Of a DNA stretch of 19,752 nucleotides, positions 6,771-14,733 are shown piece after piece. Position 1 is the first letter of the stretch; each line of letters starts with the position of its first letter. The position numbers and the translations under genes are program-made. The notes below the pieces were generated by a model. That model was not told the origin of the DNA and did no database searches. It saw only the letters and a list, made by a program, of their open reading frames with translations. This DNA comes from CAWAPS01 sp963783945 (GTDB lineage: Bacteria; Actinomycetota; Acidimicrobiia; Acidimicrobiales; Palsa-688): NCBI GenBank assembly GCA_963783945.1, contig CAWAPS010000038.1:1-19752 (forward strand), written 5' to 3'.

Positions 6771-8432
6771 CTAGCTCCCGGCAATGCCGAGCGATTGCCC
6801 CGCCTGCTCGCGAACCCGTCGGTAGTCGACCTTGCCACTCGGGGACCGGCCAACGCTCTCGACCCACAGCACCCGCTTGGGCACTTTGTAGCCGGCCAGG
6901 CGCCCCTTCATCCACTCGATGACATCCCGCCCCTCCTCGGCCAGAGAATCGGGATCCCGGCCGTCTGGGCCGCCCACCGGCTCGACCACCGCAGTTACCG
7001 ACTCCCCGAAACGGTCGTCGGGCAAACCGACCACCACCGCGTCGGCCACCGCCGGGTGCAGCTTCAACGCCTCCTCGACCTCCTCGGGGAAGACCTTCTC
7101 CCCACCCGTGTTGATGCACACCGAGCCCCGGCCGAGCAGCTGGAGAGTGCCGTCAGCCCTGACCGTCGCCACGTCACCCGGGATGATCCAGCGCTCCCCG
7201 TTGATGATGGTGAAAGTGGTCGCGGTCTTCTCGGGATCCTTGTAGTAACCGACGGGCCCTCGACCTCGCATCGCCAGCCGGCCCTGCTCCCCCGATCCGG
7301 GGACGACTTCCTCGCCGCCGTCGCTGATCACCTTGGCGTCGGCGCTGAGCTCGAAGCCCGCGGTGACCGCGGTGTGACCGAGCCTCGACTTGGACCGGCC
7401 CACACCAACCGCTTCCGACGAGCCCAGGCTGTCGACCATGGTGAGCCGGGGGACGTGGCGCAGGAGCCCGGCCTTTACCTCGGACGACCACATGACACCG
7501 GAGCTGATGATCAGCCAGAGCGAGGACGTGTCCCATCGCCCGGGGTGAGCGTCGAGGGCGGCGAGCAGGGGCTTGGCGAAGGCGTCGCCGACGATGGACA
7601 TCTCGGTGACCCGCTCCCGGGCAATCAGATCGAGCAGAGCCTCAGCATCGAAGTGCCGCTCGGCCGGCATCACGACCGACCCGGCGCACGCCAGCACCGA
7701 CATGGCGGTGAACAATCCGGTGCCGTGCATAAGCGGAGGACCTGGGATCAGCCGGGGCGGGGGGTACTTGGCCGGAGCGGCCAGCGTCCGCTGCACATCC
7801 ACCAGGCCGCCTTCCTCCGGGTAGCGGAGCTCGCCGGTCCGGTTGAGAATGACAAACAGGTCGTCCTGGCGCCACATCACCCCCTTCGGCATGCCGGTGG
7901 TGCCGCCGGTGTAGACGAAAAGCAGGTCGTCGCCGCTTCGCCCCCACGGCCCGCGGACCGGGTCATGCCCGGCCCGGTGAGCGGAGGCCGACTCCACAAA
8001 GGGGGACGCCCACCGGGGCATGGGATTACTCCCGTCGTCGACCCACCACCACTGCCGGACCCCGGGGAGGAGGGGGCGTACCGAAGCTACCCGCTCGGCG
8101 AATGAGCCGTGGAACACCACGGCTTCGGCGTCGGCGTTGTCCCAAAGGTAGACCAGCTCGGATTCGGTGTAGCGGTAGTTGGTGTTCACCGGGACCATGC
8201 CCGCTTTGAACGCCCCGAACACCGACTCGAGGTACTCCGGTCCGTTGTACATGTACTGCGCCACCTTGGCCTGCCGGCCCAGGCCCCCTGCCAGCAGCGC
8301 TGAGGCGAAGCCGTCGGCTCGCCGGTCGAGCTCCGACCAGGCGACCCGGACGTCCCCCTGAGCCAGGGCCGGGGCGCCGGGCCGGGTCCTGGCCACGACC
8401 TCCCAGACCTCGGCGAAGTTCCAGTTGGACAC
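6771..8432 (-). CDS. Acyl-CoA synthetase, FadD19-like AMP-forming ligase
   Basis: An ANL-superfamily ligase that activates a carboxylic acid as acyl-AMP and then acyl-CoA. The 553-residue protein has the P-loop-like signature YTGGTTGMPKGVMWR, the DSLGSSE adenylate-binding segment, IPGDVATVRADGTLQLLGRG, the A8 hinge region SVCINTGGEKVFPEEVEEAL and the C-terminal catalytic lysine in RSPSGKVDYR. The MWR following the signature and the INTGGEKV region recall FadD19, the side-chain steroid CoA ligase of actinobacteria, but substrate cannot be read from sequence and a branched or medium-chain fatty acid is equally possible. GTG at 8432 gives a normal N-terminus (SNWNFAEVWE). The gene starts 29 bases after corA and is followed closely by the membrane protein. 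Confidence 0.88.
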   Translation of the reverse strand: MSNWNFAEVWEVVARTRPGAPALAQGDVRVAWSELDRRADGFASALLAGGLGRQAKVAQYMYNGPEYLESVFGAFKAGMVPVNTNYRYTESELVYLWDNADAEAVVFHGSFAERVASVRPLLPGVRQWWWVDDGSNPMPRWASPFVESASAHRAGHDPVRGPWGRSGDDLLFVYTGGTTGMPKGVMWRQDDLFVILNRTGELRYPEEGGLVDVQRTLAAPAKYPPPRLIPGPPLMHGTGLFTAMSVLACAGSVVMPAERHFDAEALLDLIARERVTEMSIVGDAFAKPLLAALDAHPGRWDTSSLWLIISSGVMWSSEVKAGLLRHVPRLTMVDSLGSSEAVGVGRSKSRLGHTAVTAGFELSADAKVISDGGEEVVPGSGEQGRLAMRGRGPVGYYKDPEKTATTFTIINGERWIIPGDVATVRADGTLQLLGRGSVCINTGGEKVFPEEVEEALKLHPAVADAVVVGLPDDRFGESVTAVVEPVGGPDGRDPDSLAEEGRDVIEWMKGRLAGYKVPKRVLWVESVGRSPSGKVDYRRVREQAGQSLGIAGS

Positions 8433-8461
8433 GCGGCGATGGTACCGGCACGGGTCGCGGG

Positions 8462-9544
8462 CTAGGGTCCTCCGATCCAGCGCCGGCGCCGAGCCAGGGC
8501 GTAGAGGATGGCGACGGCTGCCACCTCGGTCCCCAGGCCCAGACCGATGAACGCCCCGAGGCTGCCGAGCCGGCTCACCAGCCAGCCGAAGTTCTGCCCG
8601 AAGAAGCCCGTCAGGAACGACAGGGGCAGGAATACGGTCGCAATGATGGTCAACTGCTTCATCACCGAGTTGAGCTGGTTCGAGACCACGGACAGGTAGG
8701 CGTCGGTCGTGCCCGACAGGAGGTCGCGGTAGCTGTCGACCAGATCGGCGAGGCGGATCAGATGGTCGTAGATGTCGTGGTAATAGCGAGTGGAATCGCT
8801 GCCTTCCTCGTTGAGGGCGGTCGAACCACTCGCCAGCCCGGCGAACAGATCGCGCTGCGGCGCGATCACCCGGCGCAGCGTGATCAGCGAGCTCTTGTAG
8901 TCGAGCAGCTCTCCCAGCTGCTGGTTGGTCGGGCGGTTGATGACCTCCGCCTGCAGCTCGTCTATGCGGTCGTCGAGCTCGGACAGCACGGGAAAGAAGC
9001 TGTCGACCAGCGTGTCGGCCACCCGATAGAAGAGCTGATGGGGGGTGATGGCCATGTGGCCGCGCAGGCGCAGGCGGACAGCCAGCGCCGAGAACGCCGG
9101 GCAGGTGTCCCGGTGGACGGTGACCATGTAGTTGCCGGCGACAAAGCAGTGGACCTCGCTCACCGACTCGATCTCGGACGGCGAGCAGGAGCCCGAGGGA
9201 TAGTCGAGCGAACCGTCATTTTGGGGCTGGGCGACCGAGGACCCGTAGAGGACCAGGAACACGTAGCCGTCGTACTCGTCGAGCTTGGGGCGCTGGCCGA
9301 AATGCTCGGTGTCCTCGATCGCCAGCGGGTGAAAGTGGAACACCTGGCGCATCCAGGTCAGCTCCTCGTCACCGACCGATGGGAGGTCGAGCCAGAAGAA
9401 CTTGCCGCCGGCCAGGTGCTGCTCGACATCGCTCCGGGAGACCTGGTGGTGCACCTGGCCGTCGCTGTCGACCAGGGTGCGGACCGAGCCCGACGGGGCG
9501 TTTGCTTCTGCGGCTGCTCCCGACCGGCGCGACGCCTCGACCAT
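8462..9544 (-). CDS. CorA-family divalent cation transporter (GQN variant)
   Basis: A CorA-type pentameric channel for Mg2+ or Co2+ in the cytoplasmic membrane. The 360-residue protein has a large acidic cytosolic domain (about 20-280), a long stalk helix, and two C-terminal membrane segments (about 297-315 and 331-350) with a positively charged tail (ARRRRW). The pore-entry signature is GQN at 316-318 (LTGFFGQNFGWL) instead of the canonical GMN. I recall this variant in other actinobacterial CorA homologues, so loss of function should not be assumed. The ATG directly follows the TAA of the MBL-fold gene (TAAATG), implying coupled translation. Zn2+ export of the ZntB type is an alternative. 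Confidence 0.87.
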   Translation of the reverse strand: MVEASRRSGAAAEANAPSGSVRTLVDSDGQVHHQVSRSDVEQHLAGGKFFWLDLPSVGDEELTWMRQVFHFHPLAIEDTEHFGQRPKLDEYDGYVFLVLYGSSVAQPQNDGSLDYPSGSCSPSEIESVSEVHCFVAGNYMVTVHRDTCPAFSALAVRLRLRGHMAITPHQLFYRVADTLVDSFFPVLSELDDRIDELQAEVINRPTNQQLGELLDYKSSLITLRRVIAPQRDLFAGLASGSTALNEEGSDSTRYYHDIYDHLIRLADLVDSYRDLLSGTTDAYLSVVSNQLNSVMKQLTIIATVFLPLSFLTGFFGQNFGWLVSRLGSLGAFIGLGLGTEVAAVAILYALARRRRWIGGP

Positions 9545-10579
9545 TTATGCCCTCGTGGCGGTGTCCACCAGCTGCCAGTGCGACGGCTCTCCAATGTCCT
9601 CCCGAAGCACGCCGAGCTTCTCCAGATGCCGGAGGTGGGCGAGGGTCTCGCCCGTGGCCGCCCGGCGCATCCATCCGGTGATCTCGTCCCACGGACGGCT
9701 CCACGTCATGTGGCCGGCGATGGCCCAGGTGGTCGTGTCACCGGCCCGGATGGCCTGCAGGATCTCGTCGAATCGGGCCTGGTGATGGCTCTTCAGGGCC
9801 TGGACCCGGCCCGGCAGGTCGACAAATCGGTGCTCGTGCGCCGGCAGGACCTCTGACGCGTCGTATCCGCCAACCCGGTCGAGCGAGGAGAGGTAGTCGC
9901 CGAGGGGGTCAGGGCCGGCCTGGGGGTGGAACGAGATGTTGGGCGTGATGCGGGGAAGCACGTGATCACCGGAGAGCATCAGGCGGTGGGCCCCTTCGTA
10001 GAAGCACAGATGGCCAGGGGAATGGCCCGGGGTCCAGATCGCGGTGAGATCCCATCCGGGGACTTCGGGGTGGTCACCGTCCTCCATCAGGATGTCCGGG
10101 GTCGCCGACACCACCCAGGGCCTGATGGGCATCGACGCGTTCTGCAGCTCAGCGATCTCCGCCTCCGGAGCACCCTCCCGGCGCAGCATGGCTCCGACCT
10201 TCTCCAGCAGATCGCCGGGCTCGTCGTAGCGAGCTCCGATCAGGGCGGCGTCGGCCGGGTGCAGTGCGACCCACGCTCCGGAGGCCTCCCGGATCCGGCC
10301 GGCCAGGCCGTAGTGGTCGGCGTGGATATGGGTGACCATCACCCCTTTGACGTCGCCCATGGTCACCCCGACCCGGTCGAGCCCGGCTACCAGGGTGTTG
10401 TAGGAGTCGTCGGTGTTCCACCCGGCGTCCACCAGGTAGACGCCCCGATCGGTTTCGAACACGTAAACCAGCACGTACCGCAGCGGATTGTTGGGTATCG
10501 GGACCGGGACACTCCACAGACCGGGGCGGACACGTTCGACTGGGGGAAGCGGCAGATCGTCGCTCAACACGTTGGCCAT
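9545..10579 (-). CDS. MBL-fold metallo-hydrolase with C-terminal winged helix
   Basis: A metallo-beta-lactamase-fold hydrolase of 344 residues. Metal ligands are visible: H84, H86, D88 and H89 in THIHADHYG, H186 or H190 in TPGHSPGH, D205 in LSGDHV, and a late PAHEH histidine. After the core, the region GETLAHLRHLEKLGVL looks like the winged-helix tail of LACTB2-like proteins. Thioester or nuclease activity cannot be told apart by eye. I chose ATG 10579 because the preceding 69 codons are Arg/Pro-rich, lack homologous features and run into the divergent gene. It heads the six-gene minus-strand run, whose last member is mscR. In mycobacteria mscR is also next to an MBL-fold gene (Rv2259-Rv2260, from memory), which hints at a shared thiol-adduct role. 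Confidence 0.85.
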   Translation of the reverse strand: MANVLSDDLPLPPVERVRPGLWSVPVPIPNNPLRYVLVYVFETDRGVYLVDAGWNTDDSYNTLVAGLDRVGVTMGDVKGVMVTHIHADHYGLAGRIREASGAWVALHPADAALIGARYDEPGDLLEKVGAMLRREGAPEAEIAELQNASMPIRPWVVSATPDILMEDGDHPEVPGWDLTAIWTPGHSPGHLCFYEGAHRLMLSGDHVLPRITPNISFHPQAGPDPLGDYLSSLDRVGGYDASEVLPAHEHRFVDLPGRVQALKSHHQARFDEILQAIRAGDTTTWAIAGHMTWSRPWDEITGWMRRAATGETLAHLRHLEKLGVLREDIGEPSHWQLVDTATRA

Positions 10580-10670
10580 CCCGAACAGCTTGCCAGCCCG
10601 GGGCGGCGGCCGCGCCGGCTCCGCCTCCGCCGGGTTGATCGGCCGGCCCACGATTCCGCTCGACGAAAGG

Positions 10671-11704
10671 GTGGCCACGACACCCCCGGACCGATCAGCT
10701 ACCGTCGCCGCGACGCCCGGCCTCGAAGTGCGCCGCGCCCGGGGGTTGCTCGGCCGGCACCGATTCATCGATGTGCCGTTCCGCATCCACGGCGGAGACC
10801 CGGGATGGATCCCCCCGCTCCGGTTGAGCGTCTACGACCGGCTCTCGCCCAAGCACCCGGCCATGTCCCACCAGGAAACGGCCCTGTGGCTGGCCTACCG
10901 GCACGGGCGCCCGGTGGGCCGCATCGGCGGGTGCGTCGATTCGTTGTTCAACGAATATCAGGGGGTGAAATGGGGATGGCTCGGCTTCTTCGACGCCTTC
11001 GACGACAGCGAGGCGGCCGGAGCCCTCTTCGCGACGGCCACGTCCTGGGCGGCCGGCCTGGGTGCCGAGTCGTGCGTGGGGCCGGCATGCTTCACCACCA
11101 ACGACGAGCTGGGCCTGCAGGTCGACGGCTTCGGGGACCCTCCCGCGCTTTTGACCCAACAGAACCCTCCCTACTACGAACGGCTGTGGTCGAGCACGGA
11201 TGGGAGCCGGCCATGGACCTCTGGGCCTGGCACCTCAAGGGCGCGGGTTTTCAGTTGTCCGATCGCCAGCGGCGGTCCCTCGACCGCATCCAGCAGCGAG
11301 CACAGATCGTCGCCCGCGGCATGGACATGCGGGACTTTGACGCCGAGGTCGGGCGGTTCTTCGAGGTGTACAACGCGGCGTGGAGCCACAACTGGGGTTT
11401 CGCGCCGATGCCAGAAGTAGAGATCCAGCACCTGGCCAAGCAGGTCGAGCAGATCATCAACCCGAACTGGGCGTTCGGTCTGGAGACCCGCGACGGCATG
11501 CCGGTAGCGGTATGCCTGGCTCTTCCGGATGTCAACCGGCTGATGCTGAGGGTCCGCTCGGGCCGGCTCCTGGCCGATCCGCACTTCCGGACGGCGGAGG
11601 CGTCGTGGACCCTGGCTTCCAATGACCGGATCAACCATCAGATCGAAGCCATGGGGGGTCGCCGCACGAAGGTGTGGCGGATCTACCGGCGGCAGGTCGG
11701 GTAA
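10671..11704 (+). pseudogene. Disrupted GNAT-like N-acetyltransferase
   Basis: The first frame (GTG 10671 to about 11184) gives a typical opening of a large GNAT-like family: FRIHGGDPGWIPPLRL, ETALWLAYRHGRPVGRIGG, FNEYQGVKWGWLGFFDAF, CFTTNDELGLQVDGF and QNPPYYERL. The homologous continuation (VEHGWEPAMDLWAWHLKG, then FFEVYNAAWSHNWGF and LALPDVNRL) is in a different frame, so one base is missing or two are extra near 11184-11186. After LALPDVNRLMLRVRSGRLL the protein jumps to AEASWTLASNDRINHQIEAMGG, omitting about 50 residues that in the family hold the acetyl-CoA pyrophosphate motif. The shift could be a sequence error. The missing catalytic segment is harder to explain that way. The exact start is uncertain. 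Confidence 0.8.
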
Positions 11705-11705
11705 C

Positions 11706-11730
11706 GGCCCGGGGTTGTCAGGTCCGGGCC
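11706..11730. terminator. Possible terminator between convergent genes
   Basis: GGCCCGG (11706-11712) and CCGGGCC (11724-11730) form a 7-bp G/C stem with an 11-base loop. It spans the 13-base gap between the convergent GNAT pseudogene and oxoamine synthase, overlapping the latter's stop codon. There is no T-run, so the evidence is structural only. Confidence 0.35.
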
Positions 11731-12932
11731 CGGGCGAAAGCCTGGAGGGCGCGGTCTATGTCGGCCTCGGAATGCGTCGCCATCACCGAGGTGCGCAACA
11801 TGGCCCGGGGAACAGCGGGCGGAATGGCACAGTTGACGTAGACGCCGAGCTCCAAAAGCGCCTTCCAGAGCCGGCCCGCCGCCCAGTTGTCACCGATGTG
11901 CACCGGAACTACCGCGCTCTCGGCCGCGGTCCCGACGTCGAAACCGAGATCAGCCAGGCCGCGGCGAAGCTGGTCGGCCCGGGCCAGCACGGACTGGCGC
12001 CGCCAATCCTCGGCCTGGGCGATCCTCGCCGCCTCCAGCGCGGCGGCCAGGGAGGACGGCACACCGCTGGCAGTGAACATCAGCGGCCGGCTGGTCACCT
12101 TGAGATACTCGACCACCGCGGCCGGGCCGGCGATGAAACCACCACAGCTGGCGAGCGATTTGGAGAACGTGCCCATGACCAGGTCCGGCCGCACCCCGAG
12201 GTGCATGGCGGTGCCAGCCCCGCGAGGGCCGACGACGCCGAGGGCGTGGGCTTCGTCGACCAGCAGGCGAGCCCCGAACGCCCGGCACGTCTCGGCGATA
12301 GCGGTCAGGGGGGCCCAGTCCCCCTCCATTGAGTAGATCCCGTCCACCGCGACCAGCACCCCGCCGGCGCCGGCCTGTTCCCGCCACGATCGGAGAGTGC
12401 GCCTCAAGCTGTTCGGCCGGTTGTGGCGGAACGCCCGCAGCGAGCCCTCGGAGAAGCGGGCTCCGTCGACCAGGCTGGCGTGGGCCGCCGAGTCGACGAC
12501 CGTCGCGTCCCCCGGGCCGACCAGCGACCCGATCAGCCCGAGGTTGGCGACGTAGCCGGTCGTGTACACCAGGGCGGCTTCCATGCCTACCCACTCGGCC
12601 AGCAGCTCCTCGAGCTCTGCGTGTAGCGGGAGCGTCCCGTTGAGCAGGCGGCTCCCGGTGACCCCGGTCCCGTACTGCTCGATGGCCGCGGTAGCGGCGG
12701 CTCGCACCCGGGGGTCGGTGGTAAGGCCGAGGTAGTTGTTCGAGCCGAGCATGACGACCGGGCGACCGCGAAAGCTGGAGGTGGGACCCACCTCTCCGTC
12801 GAGGGCCCGGTAAAACGGGATCAGGTCGAGCGATTCGGCGTAGCGGTACTCGTCGAGGCGGCTGTCCGACACTTTGGCGAACACGTCCGGGCTGAGCTTG
12901 CCCACGCCGGCCAGTCTCTCCTCGGTGGTCAA
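11718..12932 (-). CDS. Alpha-oxoamine synthase (SPT/KBL/BioF-like, PLP-dependent)
   Basis: A fold-type I PLP enzyme that condenses an amino acid with an acyl-thioester, releasing CO2. The family includes serine palmitoyltransferase, glycine C-acetyltransferase and BioF. The 404-residue protein has MLGSNNYLGLTTDP, YGTGVTGSRLLNGTLPLH, the cofactor-stacking histidine H151 (DSAAHASLVDG), LLVDEAHALGVVGPRGAG with PLP-contacting D226 and H229, and the Schiff-base lysine K258 in GTFSKSLAS. The leader region DEYRYAESLDLIPFYR and SNNYLGLT are more like SPT-type enzymes than BioF, but substrate is not proven. I chose TTG 12932 over ATG 12974. It is preceded by GGAGG at 9-base spacing and overlaps the upstream stop as TTGA, whereas the ATG would overlap the hydroxylase gene by 46 bases. 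Confidence 0.88.
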   Translation of the reverse strand: MTTEERLAGVGKLSPDVFAKVSDSRLDEYRYAESLDLIPFYRALDGEVGPTSSFRGRPVVMLGSNNYLGLTTDPRVRAAATAAIEQYGTGVTGSRLLNGTLPLHAELEELLAEWVGMEAALVYTTGYVANLGLIGSLVGPGDATVVDSAAHASLVDGARFSEGSLRAFRHNRPNSLRRTLRSWREQAGAGGVLVAVDGIYSMEGDWAPLTAIAETCRAFGARLLVDEAHALGVVGPRGAGTAMHLGVRPDLVMGTFSKSLASCGGFIAGPAAVVEYLKVTSRPLMFTASGVPSSLAAALEAARIAQAEDWRRQSVLARADQLRRGLADLGFDVGTAAESAVVPVHIGDNWAAGRLWKALLELGVYVNCAIPPAVPRAMLRTSVMATHSEADIDRALQAFARART

Positions 12933-13702
12933 CTTGGGCGGCCTCCGACCACGGCGTCGAATCGCTGTTCCCACGCCTGATGGCGATCACGGGCATCTCG
13001 CACGTACGGGGACCTCCCGATGGCCCAGATGAGCGCCCGGTTGAGCTGGTCCGCGGGGAAGCTCATGGGCCTGATGACATCGACGAAGAGGACGACGCGG
13101 ATCCCGTCGCTACGGTTCCAGACCTCGTGCTCGTAGCCGTCGTCGAACAGGAGACTGCGCCCTTCCTCCCAACCGGTCGTCTGCCCGTCGACCGAAATCC
13201 CGGTCGACCCGGCAGGTTCGGGGACCTTCAGCGCCAGGTGGTACCGCAGCACCCCGCGCCACGGGCCGCGATGCGCTCCTATCTCCTTGTGGGGCGAGAG
13301 GATCGAGAAGAACGCGGTGGTGAGGCCGGGGATCTGGCCGAGCATCGCCGCGGTCTCGGGGCAACGGGCACAGTTGGCCTCGGAGCGGAACCCGTACCCG
13401 AAGAAGAAGAAGGTCTTCCACCCGTCGTCGTCGGTGAGGGAAGCCTGATCGACCGAGATGTCCTGAAAGTTGGGAAGATCGTCCCGGTAGCCGAGTACGG
13501 CGTCGAGCTCGGCCCGGATGGCGGCCCAGCGAGCCTCCAGCCCGGCGATCCAGTCGAAGGTGTCGGTCGGCAGGAACGGGGTGGTCGGCACGAGCGAGGC
13601 CCGGAGGAGGAACCGCTCGGTCGCGTGCAGGAATCGGGCCCCGGCGTGGTTGGCCAGGTCGACCGCCTGGTCGCGGGTGGGGACGCGAACGGAGGGGGCC
13701 AT
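12929..13702 (-). CDS. Aspartyl/asparaginyl beta-hydroxylase-family dioxygenase
   Basis: A 2-oxoglutarate/Fe(II) oxygenase of the AspH/LpxO family, 257 residues, probably cytosolic because no signal peptide is evident. Iron-binding histidines are H144 in GAHRGPWRGVLRYHL and H192 in FDDGYEHEVWN. The arginines expected to bind 2-oxoglutarate are R153 and R202 (IRVVLFVDV). AspH enzymes use only two histidines for iron, so the lack of a third carboxylate ligand is normal. Relatives hydroxylate Asp/Asn residues or lipid acyl chains. Its stop overlaps the TTG of the oxoamine synthase gene, strongly suggesting one pathway. If that enzyme makes a sphingoid or acyl-amino-ketone, this one could hydroxylate the product or its acyl group, which is inference only. 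Confidence 0.86.
   Translation of the reverse strand: MAPSVRVPTRDQAVDLANHAGARFLHATERFLLRASLVPTTPFLPTDTFDWIAGLEARWAAIRAELDAVLGYRDDLPNFQDISVDQASLTDDDGWKTFFFFGYGFRSEANCARCPETAAMLGQIPGLTTAFFSILSPHKEIGAHRGPWRGVLRYHLALKVPEPAGSTGISVDGQTTGWEEGRSLLFDDGYEHEVWNRSDGIRVVLFVDVIRPMSFPADQLNRALIWAIGRSPYVRDARDRHQAWEQRFDAVVGGRPS
12942..12946 (-). promoter_or_regulatory. Ribosome binding site deciding the TTG start of the oxoamine synthase
   Basis: GGAGG on the minus strand ends 9 bases before TTG 12932-12930, which itself overlaps the TGA of the upstream gene (TTGA). This supports re-initiation at TTG in place of the upstream in-frame ATG. Confidence 0.65.
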
Positions 13703-13847
13703 GACCCGAAGAGGCTACCGGCGGGCGGGTCGCGCCATCAGGATGGTGGCGTCCGAGCGGGGGCACCATGCTGAGGGCAGGAGGGCGGCGAGAAGGCAGG
13801 GACGCGGTCGGAAAGTACAAGGGCGGCCAGAAAGGAGGAGGGCCACC

Positions 13848-13853
13848 AGGAGG
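13848..13853 (+). promoter_or_regulatory. Shine-Dalgarno of the short upstream ORF
   Basis: A perfect AGGAGG lies 10 bases before ATG 13864. It is the only strong ribosome site ahead of the DUF5995 gene, whose own ATG (13920) has none. Confidence 0.55.
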
Positions 13854-13863
13854 ACCACGTACC

Positions 13864-13923
13864 ATGTCCGCTCGGCGACGCCGGGGCTGTACCCCTGGCC
13901 GGTGCCCACCTCTGGACCCATGA
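13864..13923 (+). CDS. 19-residue upstream ORF coupled to the DUF5995 gene
   Basis: A 20-codon frame encodes MSARRRRGCTPGRCPPLDP, with five arginines, two cysteines and four prolines. It has a perfect AGGAGG site, and its TGA overlaps the ATG of the next gene as ATGA. This arrangement fits a leader peptide or a re-initiation device delivering ribosomes to the downstream gene, which lacks its own site. The RRRR run or Cys codons could allow attenuation, but no competing hairpins were demonstrated. Chance occurrence remains possible. Confidence 0.42.
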   Translation: MSARRRRGCTPGRCPPLDP

Positions 13924-14642
13924 CCCCGCCCGGCCCCCCTCTCCCGCCCCTGCCGTCCGGTCCGGTGACCTCGATCGACGAGGGCATCGCTCGCATGCAG
14001 GCCATCTCGTCCGCCCTGCCCGTCACAGACGGCTTGGCCTGCTTCAACCGCATGTATCTGATAGTTACCCAGACCGTCCTCACCCAGGTCACAGCCGGCT
14101 TCTTCATCGACCCCGACTACATGACCCGGTTGGACGTCGAGTTCCTCAATCTGTACCTGAGCGCCATAGACGGTTGCCGGGCCGAGCCGCCGAGCGCCGC
14201 CCACTGCTGGGAGATCCTCTTCGGCTGGCGGTCCGACCCGTGCATCACCCCCATGCAGTTCGCCGTCGCCGGCATGAACGCCCACATCAACCACGATCTG
14301 CCGCTCGCCGTGGTGCGCACGTCCGAAGCCCTGGCTTCGGCCCCCCGTCAGGGGTCCCATGCCGCCGATTACGACAAGGTCAACCAGACACTCGGGACCC
14401 TGGACCAGCAGATACGCGAATCCTTCGAGTCCGGGATAATCCTCGACCTCGACCGCCAGGCCGCCGGCCTGCTAGACGTGGTCGGGAACTTCAGCATCGA
14501 CACGGCGCGTCAGGTGGCTTGGGACGATGCCCTGGCCCTCTGGGACCTCCGGGCCGACCACTGGGCCTTCGATCTCTACGCCGACGGGCTGGACCGGGCC
14601 GCCGAGGTGGCCGGCCGGGCCCTTATGGTCCCCCTGCTGTGA
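13920..14642 (+). CDS. DUF5995 family protein
   Basis: A 240-residue protein with the hallmark MNAHINHDLPLAVV (about residues 118-131) of the DUF5995 family, whose function is unknown. Other visible segments are GLACFNRMYLIVTQTV, FFIDPDYMTRLDVEFLNLY, ADYDKVNQTLG and ARQVAWDDALALW. Conserved His, Asn and Asp residues in helical stretches could form a metal or cofactor site, but I see no catalytic signature. There is no signal peptide or membrane segment. ATG 13920 is chosen because no earlier in-frame start has a ribosome site and it overlaps the stop of the small upstream ORF. It is convergent with the PHP gene, separated by a long hairpin. Confidence 0.78.
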   Translation: MTPPGPPLPPLPSGPVTSIDEGIARMQAISSALPVTDGLACFNRMYLIVTQTVLTQVTAGFFIDPDYMTRLDVEFLNLYLSAIDGCRAEPPSAAHCWEILFGWRSDPCITPMQFAVAGMNAHINHDLPLAVVRTSEALASAPRQGSHAADYDKVNQTLGTLDQQIRESFESGIILDLDRQAAGLLDVVGNFSIDTARQVAWDDALALWDLRADHWAFDLYADGLDRAAEVAGRALMVPLL

Positions 14643-14678
14643 CCTCGGGCTCATCCCGGCGCCCCCGGACGCTACTCG

Positions 14679-14733
14679 TTCATAGTTTGTGCGCTTAGCC
14701 CGCTCCTAGCGGGCTAAGCGCACAAACTATGAA
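14679..14733. terminator. Perfect 26-bp-arm hairpin, likely bidirectional terminator
   Basis: Two 26-base arms (14679-14704 and 14708-14733) are exact reverse complements around a CCT loop. The left arm opens TTCATAGTTTGTGCGC. It lies between the DUF5995 gene and the convergent PHP gene, and the TAG stop of the PHP gene (14729-14727) is inside the right arm. No U-run follows on either strand, so it would be a long stem terminator of actinobacterial style. A mobile palindromic repeat or protein-binding site is an alternative. Confidence 0.7.

Noticed and set aside
9926..10670. Upstream part of a 592-codon plus-strand frame
   Set aside because: Only its last part (after about 11184) is real, as the second frame of the GNAT pseudogene. 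The rest is antisense to the MBL-fold gene.
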